From JAGGTJ01 sp964457545 (GTDB taxonomy: Bacteria; Desulfobacterota; DSM-4660; Desulfatiglandales; Desulfatiglandaceae): a DNA stretch of 64,000 nt. This document shows, piece by piece, positions 1-9,473 of the stretch. Positions within the stretch are counted from its first letter, which is position 1; the number at the start of each line of letters is the position of its first letter. A model generated the notes under the pieces. It made no database searches. It saw only the letters and a list, made by a program, of their open reading frames with translations, and was not told the DNA's origin. The stretch is taken from contig CAYWEN010000002.1 in the NCBI GenBank assembly GCA_964457545.1, positions 1 through 64,000 of the forward strand, in the 5' to 3' direction. Made by a program: the position numbers and the translations under genes.

Positions 1-1137
<1,137 letters not shown>

Positions 1138-1215
1138 TTTCTTTTCTTTGCATTCTTCTGTCTCTCACTCTTACTCTTTAATTACTCTGTATTAGTTTAA
1201 TATATTCTGTTTTTT

Positions 1216-1332
<117 letters not shown>

Positions 1333-1343
1333 ATTTTAACTTA

Positions 1344-1385
1344 AATGCCCCGCAAAGATTTTGTCTTTGCGGGGCATTTTTTTTG
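1344..1385 (+). terminator. Rho-independent terminator of the rRNA operon
   Basis: ATGCCCCGCAAAGA and TCTTTGCGGGGCAT form a near-perfect GC-rich hairpin immediately followed by a run of T, 12 bases after the 5S gene. This is a textbook intrinsic terminator for the rRNA operon. Confidence 0.95.
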
Positions 1386-1411
1386 TATTGTTTCAATTTT
1401 TTCCCTGGTAC

Positions 1412-2173
1412 TTATTTTTCTTTGGAACAGTAGGATTCATTTTTATGCAGGATATCTCCTCTTTTTCCTGTTTTTGGATATGTTGATTCAGGAAAAATAA
1501 AGTTTTCAAGAGTTACTATCCTGAATGCCTTATTCAGGGGATGGGACAGTATTTTTCTTGCAAATTTCCATTGTATGTTACGGCATCTGTCTATATCTGC
1601 AATCTTGTATCTTCCTTCTCTGATCTTTTTTTCCATTATTTCTACTTCTTCAGGAAGCGCCTCTTTTCTGAGAGAGACCTTTACTGCCTTTTTTGTACTG
1701 ATACGCTGTATTATCCAGCTCCACCCCAATGAGTTGTCTATTTCAAGTGTTCCAAAATTTATTCTTCCTCCGGTCAGATAAGCGCAAGTATCAACAAAGC
1801 ATGGGCTGTTTTTGGTTAAAACCCTTAAATCTGTTCTGTCTATAATTCCAGAAGGAAAAAGTCTGGAAAGTCCAAGCTTAAGACCTGCTGCACATACAAG
1901 CAAGCCATCGCATGGGTGTCCGTGGAATTTAATTATATCTTTTACTGTAATGGTTTTTGTCATAGGAGCGTATCTGCCGAGAGAGCTCTCTGTATCCAAT
2001 ACTTCAAATTCAGGAGAGTATCTGGAGTTGGTCATCCAACTTTGATTGTACCAGGCGGGAAACCTGTCTGGTATGCAAACCTTTTGGATAATGTTGTTGT
2101 GATCTCCTGCAAATACATACGAGGTTGATATGAGTATTATAGCAATAAGGTAGATAATTTGTTTGTGTTTCAT
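1412..2173 (-). CDS. Exported FmdE-domain protein
   Basis: A 253-residue protein. The N-terminus (about residues 1-22, ending SYVFA) looks like a cleavable signal peptide, so the product should be exported. Residues about 75-200 carry the FmdE-type domain, with FHGHPCDGLL near residue 84 containing the conserved His/Cys metal-ligand set, followed by NSPCFVDTCAYLTGGR. FmdE is named after a formylmethanofuran dehydrogenase subunit, but stand-alone FmdE proteins occur widely in sulfate reducers and their role is unclear. A zinc- or molybdopterin-linked role is possible and not shown. The start is supported by AAGGAG upstream of the ATG. The C-terminal 30 residues are basic, and no zinc-ribbon tail is visible. 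Confidence 0.8.
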   Translation of the reverse strand: MKHKQIIYLIAIILISTSYVFAGDHNNIIQKVCIPDRFPAWYNQSWMTNSRYSPEFEVLDTESSLGRYAPMTKTITVKDIIKFHGHPCDGLLVCAAGLKLGLSRLFPSGIIDRTDLRVLTKNSPCFVDTCAYLTGGRINFGTLEIDNSLGWSWIIQRISTKKAVKVSLRKEALPEEVEIMEKKIREGRYKIADIDRCRNIQWKFARKILSHPLNKAFRIVTLENFIFPESTYPKTGKRGDILHKNESYCSKEK

Positions 2174-2462
2174 CGCAGTCTCCTTGTACCTGTCTGAAAA
2201 TGAGGAGGAACCTTTGCATAATATTCGGTTCTGTCCATGTCCTATGTTTGTATGAACATCTTATGTAAAGATGGCTGTAGATTTTAATGGCAGAAATATT
2301 GTATGTCTGAGGATTGAATGAAAATTGACCTGCTTGTGTGCCTGTCTTCCCTCTTTTGGTATCAGGCAGGCACGGCAGGTCTGGAAAGATAAAAGTGCCC
2401 TGAAACAAACTATACAAGGCCGATGTGTTTGATTAACCTGATTGATTATGGTCATCAATCAG

Positions 2463-2690
2463 TTAAAACCAGGATTTTATTTCTTCTGTCTTGGGGACCT
2501 TTCCTGTACATTTTACCTTTCCATCTACAATAACTGCAGGGGTTGAAAAGACACCATGCTTACTGATTTCGACCGGATCTGTCACCTTTTCCATTTTTGT
2601 GTCTATCCCTAATTCTTTAACTGCTTCTTTAACATTTCTTTCTGTTGCCTGACATCTTGTACACCCCGGACCCAAAATTTTAATTTCCAT
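2463..2690 (-). CDS. Small thioredoxin-like disulfide protein (TM0996/MTH895 type)
   Basis: A 75-residue protein with the redox motif GPGCTRC at residues 8-14 and the cis-proline segment STPAVIVDGKV near residue 49. Both are typical of the short 'redox-active disulfide protein 2' or MTH895-type thioredoxins, at the usual length of about 77 residues. It has no signal peptide, so it is cytoplasmic. AGGAG precedes the ATG. It lies downstream of the endonuclease IV gene on the same strand but is separated by about 240 bases, so it is probably a separate unit. The partner protein is unknown. Confidence 0.88.
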   Translation of the reverse strand: MEIKILGPGCTRCQATERNVKEAVKELGIDTKMEKVTDPVEISKHGVFSTPAVIVDGKVKCTGKVPKTEEIKSWF

Positions 2691-2929
2691 AGTTAAAATC
2701 TCCTGTTAATAATTCTTGATTGTTTACAGCAAAGATTGAAACACGAACATTATATTGCTATATTGCACTATAACAATATAAGATTGAATCTTTCATTGTC
2801 AAGTTAAGGGTAAAGCTTTTTTGCAGTGATTGGGCTTTTGTCAACAGTGTCTGTGTCTTTGGCAATTTCTCTGTGTAGCCTGTCTGTTTGCGTCAGGCAA
2901 ACCGGTCTGTGGAATGGGAACGACTTGAG

Positions 2930-3808
2930 TTATGTTGCTTTGGGTTTGGACCGCCTGTTTCTGAGGCCTTTCAGTTTCCTTATGTTGACTATATCCATGT
3001 TTTTTCCATTTGTATCTTTTTCTTTTGGTGTTTCTATAATCCCTGGAATATGGCAGAGGTCAGGGTCAGTTACAATATATGAAAATGCCTCTATTCCTAT
3101 GTGCCCTTTACCTATGTGTTCATGTCTGTCAATTCTTGAACCCAGTTCTTTTTTTGAATCATTCAGATGTATGACAAACAGGTTGTTTATGCCTACTATC
3201 TTGTCAAATTCATTTTTTGTTTTTTTATATGACTGTCGGGTTCTTATATCATAGCCTGCTGCAAAGATATGACATGTATCAAGGCAGATTCCTATCCTGT
3301 CTTTGTTTTCTGTCATGTTTAAAAGTTCAGACAGGTGTTCAAATCTGTTGCCTATGCTGCTTCCCTGTCCTGCGGTTGTTTCAAGAAGTATCCTGACTTT
3401 TGTTTTTGAGGTTCTGCTGATTATCCGGTTAAGTGCAGATGCAATACGTTTTAGACCTTCATCTTCACCTTTGCCCATGTGTGATCCGGGATGTATGACA
3501 AGATACGGTATTTCAAGCATACTTGCCCTTGTAACCTCATCTTCCATTGCGAATATTGATTTTTCTTGTATTTCTCTGTATGGCGATGCAAGGTTTATCA
3601 GATATGAATTATGGGCAATGACTGGTTTTATCCTTGTTTTATCTCTTGCAGTTTTAAAACGCTGTATATCTGTTTGGGTTAACTCCTTTCCCTTCCATTG
3701 ATTTGCATTTTTGGTGAATATCTGTATTGTATCGCAGGAGAGATTATAACCTCGTTCAAATGCCCTGTGCAATCCTCCTGTTATAGACATGTGGCCGCCT
3801 ATACGCAT
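2930..3808 (-). CDS. nfo: Deoxyribonuclease IV (AP endonuclease, Nfo)
   Basis: A 292-residue DNA repair enzyme that cleaves the backbone 5' of abasic sites. The start is set at the ATG encoding MRIGGHMSITGG, which has GAGGAG just upstream; the open frame extends 29 codons further without support. The family's metal-ligand motifs are present in order: YLVIHPGSH, ILLETTAGQG, GICLDTCHIFAAGYD, VIHLNDSKKELGSR with DRHEHIGKGHIG, and IIETP near the C-terminus. Length is normal for Nfo (about 280-300). The C-terminal tail is basic. Confidence 0.95.
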   Translation of the reverse strand: MRIGGHMSITGGLHRAFERGYNLSCDTIQIFTKNANQWKGKELTQTDIQRFKTARDKTRIKPVIAHNSYLINLASPYREIQEKSIFAMEDEVTRASMLEIPYLVIHPGSHMGKGEDEGLKRIASALNRIISRTSKTKVRILLETTAGQGSSIGNRFEHLSELLNMTENKDRIGICLDTCHIFAAGYDIRTRQSYKKTKNEFDKIVGINNLFVIHLNDSKKELGSRIDRHEHIGKGHIGIEAFSYIVTDPDLCHIPGIIETPKEKDTNGKNMDIVNIRKLKGLRNRRSKPKAT

Positions 3809-3891
3809 GATTCTCCTCTTTGTTTGTGGCTCAATATTTGCAAAAGACACAAAAGATCTATTTGTTACACCTGTAGACGGTTGTGTCGCTG

Positions 3892-3955
3892 CCAATTCAT
3901 AAAAATGGTCATGTTATCATTTATGGATGCAAACCTGATATCTCCCAGGATTCTA
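3892..3955 (+). repeat. Partial copy of the dispersed intergenic element
   Basis: CATAAAAATGG at the left and ATTTATGGATGCAAACC followed by GATATCTCCCAGGATTCT at the right match the left and right parts of the element described at 38299. The middle is missing. Confidence 0.6.
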
Positions 3956-4564
3956 TGTTGTGTTAATAGGGTTCCTCAGGTATGGGTTACAATAGCAAAA
4001 ATGCATTCTTATGTGAATTTCATGGTTGACAAACAGGTTTTTTTGCAGTATCAGTTTCAACTTATGAGAAGTTTGTCTCATGTAAATGTTTTAATCTTAT
4101 TTTTTAACTGGCTGCTGTTACTAAAAGATTTTTTTAGGATTGCCGGCTTTAAGGTTTGGTTAAACAAGGTGTTTTTTTAATCCAGTCAGTGTCCATCCAT
4201 GAATCGGTTTTGGATGCTCGCGAGTTTCCAGTTCCTTGCAGCCGTTGAGTGTTTGGTTAATGTCCATTCATAAGTGGATATTCTCATAATATAAACACTA
4301 AGTTGCCTGATTGTTTATGCAGTCTGCTACATAGTATTATACCTCGTATGCTGATCCCTTGATTTTTTTGATCTTTTAAAAAAGGTTTTTCGTCTTTGTA
4401 TGATCATTCGTTACATTAATGAGAATCTTTGTGCAAGGTCAAAAAATCCTTATGGTTGATCTGTCTGTGTTTCATATACGGGTAAGGCGTACAGATTGGG
4501 CAAAACAGGGTCTTATCATTTTCTCAGGTAAAAGCAGCCATAAATTTTTTAGAGGAGGATTTTT
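3956..4564. other. Gene-free stretch upstream of the porin
   Basis: About 600 bases of AT-rich sequence without a convincing gene. At 4190-4275 there are two weak matches to the dispersed element's terminal motif (GTCCATCCATGAATCGG and GTCCATTCATAAGTGG). The last 100 bases presumably hold the porin promoter, but I cannot assign -35/-10 boxes with confidence. Confidence 0.5.
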
Positions 4565-6184
4565 ATGTATCAAAAGTGTTTTTCCCGTTTTTTTAATCTG
4601 TTTCTATGTTTTTTATTACTGTTTGTTTTTTCCGTAGCCATGTCAGTTGATGATGCTTTTGCAACGCCTAAAAGGAAGCTGAAAGGCAACATGGAAGAGG
4701 TTTACAATAAACTTCCGGAAGAGGCTACCAACTGGAAAGAGATTTTTACCAAGGGGATGTTTTATGGCAGATTTAGAATAAATTCTTTTAAGTGGGATTA
4801 TGCAGAGCACCATCAATCAGGAAAGACCAACCGCAACTATGATCCGTGGGGATTTGCAGTTGGCGGCAGTCTTATATTAAAATCTGCACCGTTTTACGGT
4901 GTAAGTGCAACCCTGGGATATTATTATTCAAACAGTCTTGGTGTCTTGAATAACCGTGATGCAGTATATGGCAAGTCAGGAAAAGATACCTTTTCCCGTC
5001 ATGATGCTGTTGATGACGATAACTGGTATATGAGTGTGCTGGCGCAGGCCTATATAGAGTTTGATTATATGAAGACATTTCTGAAAACTGATGTAAAGGC
5101 AGGCCGCATGATATATAATGACAGCCCATTTATTAAATCTAACGATACCAAAATGATACCGAATACCATGCAAGGTTTTGCCTTTAAAAACAAGCTGATT
5201 CCTCAGACCACCCTCCATTTTGCATGGTTTGACAAGCAAAAACTTAGAGATCACACAAGGTTTCATGATGTTATAACCTTTGGAAGCCCGGACACAAGCA
5301 AGGTCAAGACAGTACATGGAAAGACAGCCAAATATTACCAGTGGGAACAGAATGATGATTCTGCTGTACACAAGGGTTTGACTCCTCAGAATCTCAGGGC
5401 AAATCACAAAAAGATTCATAACAGTCTCTTGATTGCCGGTATGACGAACAAGAGCATCAAGAATCTCAAACTGGATTTCTGGTTTAATTCTGTCCCGGGC
5501 CTTTTTCATACAATCCTGACAGAGGCGAACTACAAGATAGACCTTGGCGGAGGATGGTCAGTTACCCCGGGGTTCAGGTATATGCACCAGTTTGATGTTG
5601 GTGCCGGAAAGGTTGGTGGCGCCGGGCTTACTGGCAAATTGGCTGGCCATAAGGGTTATTACAAGGGATATCATGATGCGGATGATGCGGATGCAACGTT
5701 GTTTGGCGTTCGTCTGGTATTCAAAAAAGGCGCGGGGAAACTTCACTTTGGATATACCAAGGTAACCGATGATGGTGACTTTATCTCTCCATGGCGTGGC
5801 TGGCCAACCAAGGGTTATACTCGTTCAATGGCCCAGTACAATTGGGAAGCAAATACAAAGAGTTTTATGATAAAAGGCGTATATGATTTTGACAAGGCCA
5901 AAATCATATCCGGTTTGAAAGTTGCTCTTGATTATGCATATATGGATTATGACAAGACAAAGGAAAGGCTTGGTGGTATTAACAAGACAGACCGGGACAT
6001 TATCCATATGGATGTTATATACGGATTTCCTCATCTTAAGAAGCTTCTTCCCTCCTATATGGAAGGGCTTGAGGGAAAATTCCGTGTAGCTTTTGTGGAT
6101 GCGGAAAGAAGACACAATCCAAGTGCAAACCGTTATGATCCGTCTTACAATGAATTCAGGTGGGAGCTCAACTACCTGTTCTAA
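4565..6184 (+). CDS. Outer-membrane porin, OprD/Opr-like
   Basis: A 539-residue protein with a signal peptide at about residues 1-33 (hydrophobic run ending DDAFA). After it comes a sequence rich in alternating aromatic and polar residues (GMFYGRFRINSFKWD, GFAVGGSLILKSAP, SATLGYYYSNS) that suggests a beta-barrel. It ends in RWELNYLF; a C-terminal Phe is the usual outer-membrane barrel assembly signal. The pattern resembles OprD/Opr-type porins common in sulfate reducers and Campylobacterota. Substrate is unknown. AGAGGAGG lies about 6 bases before the ATG and an intrinsic terminator follows, so it is probably a single highly expressed unit. Confidence 0.8.
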   Translation: MYQKCFSRFFNLFLCFLLLFVFSVAMSVDDAFATPKRKLKGNMEEVYNKLPEEATNWKEIFTKGMFYGRFRINSFKWDYAEHHQSGKTNRNYDPWGFAVGGSLILKSAPFYGVSATLGYYYSNSLGVLNNRDAVYGKSGKDTFSRHDAVDDDNWYMSVLAQAYIEFDYMKTFLKTDVKAGRMIYNDSPFIKSNDTKMIPNTMQGFAFKNKLIPQTTLHFAWFDKQKLRDHTRFHDVITFGSPDTSKVKTVHGKTAKYYQWEQNDDSAVHKGLTPQNLRANHKKIHNSLLIAGMTNKSIKNLKLDFWFNSVPGLFHTILTEANYKIDLGGGWSVTPGFRYMHQFDVGAGKVGGAGLTGKLAGHKGYYKGYHDADDADATLFGVRLVFKKGAGKLHFGYTKVTDDGDFISPWRGWPTKGYTRSMAQYNWEANTKSFMIKGVYDFDKAKIISGLKVALDYAYMDYDKTKERLGGINKTDRDIIHMDVIYGFPHLKKLLPSYMEGLEGKFRVAFVDAERRHNPSANRYDPSYNEFRWELNYLF

Positions 6185-6266
6185 TTGTTCTTTGTTTGAG
6201 AAACAGCCTTATGGATCTGTCTGTTGTAATACATAAGGCCAGTAACCCTGAAAATTGTCTGTTTTT

Positions 6267-6299
6267 TAAAAGCCGGTATATGTTGATACCGGCTTTTTC
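6267..6299 (+). terminator. Rho-independent terminator after the porin gene
   Basis: AAAGCCGGTAT (6269-6279) and ATACCGGCTTT (6286-6296) form a perfect 11-bp stem with a 6-base loop, followed by T residues. It is 80 bases past the porin stop codon. Confidence 0.92.
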
Positions 6300-6479
6300 T
6301 TGTTTTATTTCAAGGTGCCAGTTGATCTGTGTTAAGCCTGATTTTATGTTCTTTTAAATATGACCTGATTTTGAAAGAATTGATTTGTTGATATAAGCTG
6401 AGTATAATGTGTTATGCCAATGATAGAAAAAATTCAGGACCTTTTGACTGATGTTTTGAAAAAGGTATGAACGGGCGAA

Positions 6480-6504
6480 TTTATGGATAGTGCCTATCCA
6501 TAAA
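6480..6504. repeat. Short perfect palindrome carrying the element core
   Basis: TTTATGGATAG, a 3-base spacer, then CTATCCATAAA: a perfect 11-bp inverted repeat. The core TTTATGGAT/ATCCATAAA is the same as the terminal motif of the dispersed element, so this may be a minimal derivative with the middle removed. It could also be a protein-binding site. It lies in a gene-free gap between the porin terminator and the SirA-like gene; the rest of 6300-6600 shows nothing else I can name. Confidence 0.6.
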
Positions 6505-6600
6505 CATACCGTTACAAGTCATTTGGTTGTGAAATTGATTCATAGATGAAGGTTGTTATAAAAGGTTTTGTTGATATGTAAAAGGGATACCTGATAGACA

Positions 6601-6819
6601 ATGAAGAAGAGACCAACTGATTACAGAGGGGATTGTTGAAAGGCATACCTTGACGTAGGGCTATGTCTGAGAATATTGCACTCTGGAGAAACATTCGAAT
6701 TTATCATTGAGGACGATAAAAGGGATAGGATAAAAAAGGTGATTTTACGGTATGGGGGTGAGGTTGTTTCTGAAACCGTATTAGGCAGTGATATCAGGTT
6801 CAGGATCAGAAAAATGTAG
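6601..6819 (+). CDS. SirA/TusA-like protein, probable selenoprotein (in-frame TGA at 6637)
   Basis: Reading from the ATG at 6601 gives MKKRPTDYRGDC, then TGA (6637-6639), then KAYLDVGLCLRI and on to GEVVSETVLGSDIRFRIRK before TAG: 72 residues if TGA is read as selenocysteine. TDYRGDC-U aligns with the N-terminal motif of TusA/SirA-family sulfur carriers (R-G-x-x-C-P), placing the TGA exactly at the active-site Cys. The frame is open on both sides of the TGA. A hairpin can form at 6642-6667 (GGCATA with TATGTC, inner CCT/AGG, loop TGACGT), as a bacterial SECIS would. The neighbours are a selenium-type LysR regulator and selA. Odd points are Lys in place of the usual Pro after the Cys/Sec, and a ribosome site (AAGGG) about 13 bases from the ATG. 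The alternative is a gene with a nonsense mutation. Confidence 0.7.
6642..6667 (+). promoter_or_regulatory. Candidate bacterial SECIS hairpin
   Basis: Starting three bases after the in-frame TGA, GGCATA (6642-6647) pairs with TATGTC (6662-6667) with one G-U pair. CCT (6648-6650) pairs with AGG (6657-6659) across a 2-base bulge, leaving loop TGACGT with a G near its start. Position and size fit SelB-recognised hairpins in bacteria, which lie directly downstream of the Sec codon. Found by eye; folding energy not computed. Confidence 0.5.
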
Positions 6820-6842
6820 CAAAAGAGGGGGTCTTATGGTTT

Positions 6843-7787
6843 TTACCTGTCCTGTTGTTCATTATGATGGGTTGAAACTAAGAAGTCCAGCAGTGCCCGG
6901 CATGGGGGTGAGGAGGTTCTTCTTCTGTCCCTGATCAGATAAAAATGACGTTTCATGGAAATACCATCTATTCTGATGATTTTTATCAAACCTGCCTTGA
7001 GTTCAGTATCAATGGCCCTTGATGATAAGACTGATACACCAAGTCCTGCCTTTATGGCTTCTTTTACTGCCGTGGATGAACCAAGACGGGCCACGATCTT
7101 GAATGATTTTGTGATCTGGCTGTCAGACATATTCATGCATTTTGCCATTACCTTCAATGTTCCTGAACCTCTCTGTCTTGTTACAAATGGTTCTTCCATG
7201 AGTTTGTGAAGGGATACCTTTCTTTCTTTTGTCCATGAATGACCGGCAGGAACAGCCAGGACAAGTTCATCTTCCCACAGGTTGTAACGTTCGAGATTTT
7301 TCCCTGATGTTATGGCCCCTACAATACCGAGATCGAGGTTGCCTTCAAGGACATTCTGCTCTATTTTTTTTGAATCAGCAATGGTTATGCTAACAGATAT
7401 GAAGGGATAAGTTTTGCGGAAACGCTGGATAAGGCCGGGAAGTATATACTCTCCCGGGATAGTGCTGCCTCCTGCATGGATTTCTCCTCTTTTTACACCA
7501 AGAAATTCCTGAAATTCCATACATATATTGTTTTTCATATTCAGCAGGGGCATTGCCTTTTTGTAAAAAAACTCTCCTGCTTTTGTAGGTATGATTTTTC
7601 TTCCGAGACGATCGAACAGCTTTGCGCCCATCATATTCTCAAGGTTGGCTATCCTTTCACTGACAGATGCCTGAGCCAGAAAAACTGCTTCTGCAGCTTT
7701 TGAAAAACTTCTGAGTTCATATACCTTGCAAAATATTTCCAGGTGCCTGAGATCAAAATTTGAGGATATGTCCTGTGGTTTTTTCAT
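6843..7787 (-). CDS. LysR-family regulator, selenium-metabolism type
   Basis: A 314-residue LysR-type transcription factor. The N-terminal winged helix-turn-helix spans about residues 13-72 (LRHLEIFCKVYELRSFSKAA, then AQASVSERIANLE) and the effector-binding domain about 98-300 (GGSTIPGEYILPGLI, EGNLDLGIVGA). The sequence resembles the LysR group annotated as selenium-metabolism-associated in anaerobes, and the position beside selA and a likely selenoprotein gene supports that. It is convergent with the SirA-like gene, only 23 bases apart, and downstream of the selA operon on the same strand (127-base gap). The effector is unknown. The Shine-Dalgarno is weak. Confidence 0.85.
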   Translation of the reverse strand: MKKPQDISSNFDLRHLEIFCKVYELRSFSKAAEAVFLAQASVSERIANLENMMGAKLFDRLGRKIIPTKAGEFFYKKAMPLLNMKNNICMEFQEFLGVKRGEIHAGGSTIPGEYILPGLIQRFRKTYPFISVSITIADSKKIEQNVLEGNLDLGIVGAITSGKNLERYNLWEDELVLAVPAGHSWTKERKVSLHKLMEEPFVTRQRGSGTLKVMAKCMNMSDSQITKSFKIVARLGSSTAVKEAIKAGLGVSVLSSRAIDTELKAGLIKIIRIDGISMKRHFYLIRDRRRTSSPPCRALLDFLVSTHHNEQQDR

Positions 7788-7914
7788 TATTCTTTACAAA
7801 GGGGGTATAGGAGCTGTCCAAATACAGATTTTTTTGCTGTTGAGAAGATGTTACGTTTTTATGAGTCTGCAACCAACAAATATTGTTTGATTGTTTTCGG
7901 TTTTCCTGTTCAGG

Positions 7915-8880
7915 TTAAGCACTTGTGTTTTTGCCGGACTCCAGGGCTTCAATAACAAGGGCTGCTATCAGAGGAAACATTATTTCATGGTGCCCTGTAA
8001 GCTGGTATCCCTTGCCTCCTTCTGTGGTAGGCCGGTGTACAACATTTGTTGTTGGTCTGTAGTGCTGTATGAAATCCATGTTTACTGTGGTGAAGTCTTT
8101 TACGTTGTATCCAAGGTTTCTTGCAAGGGTTAGGGCCTTTAAAAAGACCTCCGGGAGAATGACAGCGGATCCAAGGTTTATGTAAATGCCACGGTTCAGG
8201 GAGGATACAAGGCGTGAAAATATACGGAAATCAAGATGTGATGTTGCTCCAATGGCAGCACCGTTTGCATCTGGATGAAAGTGTACAATATCCGTACCAA
8301 TGGCTACATGAACCGTAACTGGTATGTCAAATTCGTATGCCATGGCCAGTATGCTGTAGCGATTAAAGGGAAATCTGTTTTTTGCAAGCATGGCTCCTAT
8401 GGCCTTGCCAAGCCCCATACCTTTTTTGTAACCCTCTGTAATGGCATTGTTAATATACCTTCCTGTCTCTTCTGCCATGCCAAATTTACCCGCACCCAAT
8501 TCCACGGCGACATCTTCCGATGTTTGGCCCACCATCGCAATTTCTGAATCATGGATAACACATGCCCCGTTCATTGCAATCCCCTTTATGATTCTGCGAT
8601 TCATAAGGTCAATTATTACAGGGGCAAGGCCAACCTTTATAACGTGACCGCCCATGCCTATAATTATGACCCTGTCTGAAGATGCAGCCTTTACAAAACG
8701 GGATATGATTTCCCTTATCTGTTTGCCTGCCAGTATATCGGGCAGATAGTCAAGCCATTTTTTTATTCCTTCACCTGTGGTCCACGGCGAGGCAAAATCA
8801 TTTATGCTGACCTTGCTTTGTCTTGTTTTCAGGGAATATGTCTTTATTTTGTCTATGGATAATGGCGTTATTTTATTCAT
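7915..8880 (-). CDS. Deoxyhypusine-synthase-like protein, catalytic Lys motif absent
   Basis: A 321-residue protein. Deoxyhypusine-synthase signatures are clear: GGHVIKVGLAPVIIDLM near residue 75, NGACVIHDSEIAM with TSEDVAVELGAGKFGMAEET near 105-140, and ATSHLDFRIF near 230. In true deoxyhypusine synthase a GGGVxKHH motif follows and holds the Lys that forms the enzyme intermediate. Here the equivalent segment reads NLGSAVILPEVF, without a Lys, so transfer of aminobutyl to eIF5A-type Lys is unlikely; bacteria also lack eIF5A. The ATG at 8880 overlaps the gmhA stop codon (TAATG), so the two are translationally coupled in the selA operon. The function is unknown; the context suggests a link to selenium or sugar metabolism, which is inference. 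Confidence 0.75.
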   Translation of the reverse strand: MNKITPLSIDKIKTYSLKTRQSKVSINDFASPWTTGEGIKKWLDYLPDILAGKQIREIISRFVKAASSDRVIIIGMGGHVIKVGLAPVIIDLMNRRIIKGIAMNGACVIHDSEIAMVGQTSEDVAVELGAGKFGMAEETGRYINNAITEGYKKGMGLGKAIGAMLAKNRFPFNRYSILAMAYEFDIPVTVHVAIGTDIVHFHPDANGAAIGATSHLDFRIFSRLVSSLNRGIYINLGSAVILPEVFLKALTLARNLGYNVKDFTTVNMDFIQHYRPTTNVVHRPTTEGGKGYQLTGHHEIMFPLIAALVIEALESGKNTSA

Positions 8881-9473
8881 TATTCTTCCTGTTTTCCAGC
8901 ATGTCTGCTGAACATCAGATAGTCCACAAGGTGGCAAGTGATATGTAATGCTATTATATGTACTTCCTGCACTCTTGCAGTGTTGAAACTGTTTACCACA
9001 ATGGGAAGATCGAGAAGGTCGAGCAGTTTTCCTCCGTCTTTGCCAAGAAGGCCTGCTGTAAAGATACTGTGATCTCTTGCATATTTGACAGCTCTTACGA
9101 CATTCTCAGAACAGCCGCTTGTGCTTATGGCCAAAAGAATATCCCCTTCTTTTCCTATTGCCTTTACCTGTTTCAGGAATATATCTTTAAAAGAATAGTC
9201 ATTCCCAATACTTGTGATGGCAGATGTGTCGGTTGTGAGGGCAATGGCAGGCAGGGGAGGGCGTTCTATCTCAAATCTGTTTACAAATTCAGCAGCTATA
9301 TGCTGGGCATCTGCAGCGCTGCCTCCGTTTCCGCATAGCATAAGTTTCCTGTCACTGGTGAAGGCAAAGGCAATCTTTTCTGAAAGATATATAAGATTTG
9401 ATGTGTTGTCTTTTATAAATTCCTTTTTCAGCTTCAAGCTGTGATCAAGTATGTTTTTTATTATCTGTTCCAC
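8880..9473 (-). CDS. gmhA: SIS-domain phosphoheptose isomerase family protein (GmhA/DiaA-like)
   Basis: A 197-residue single-SIS-domain protein. The sugar-phosphate motif GNGGSAADAQHIAAEF (about residues 48-63), the phosphate-binding TSGCSENV (about 117-124) and the C-terminal EVHIIALHITCHLVDY match GmhA, which makes D-glycero-heptose 7-phosphate for lipopolysaccharide core. DiaA-type DNA-initiation regulators are close homologues and cannot be excluded. Translation starts at GTG (9473) with AGGGG upstream. The start lies inside the 3' end of selA (29-base overlap) and the stop overlaps the next gene, so all three are one operon. Confidence 0.88.
   Translation of the reverse strand: MEQIIKNILDHSLKLKKEFIKDNTSNLIYLSEKIAFAFTSDRKLMLCGNGGSAADAQHIAAEFVNRFEIERPPLPAIALTTDTSAITSIGNDYSFKDIFLKQVKAIGKEGDILLAISTSGCSENVVRAVKYARDHSIFTAGLLGKDGGKLLDLLDLPIVVNSFNTARVQEVHIIALHITCHLVDYLMFSRHAGKQEE

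Noticed and set aside
2174..2462. Minus-strand frames between the FmdE and thioredoxin genes
   Set aside because: No ribosome site, no family resemblance, and they overlap the FmdE gene in another frame.
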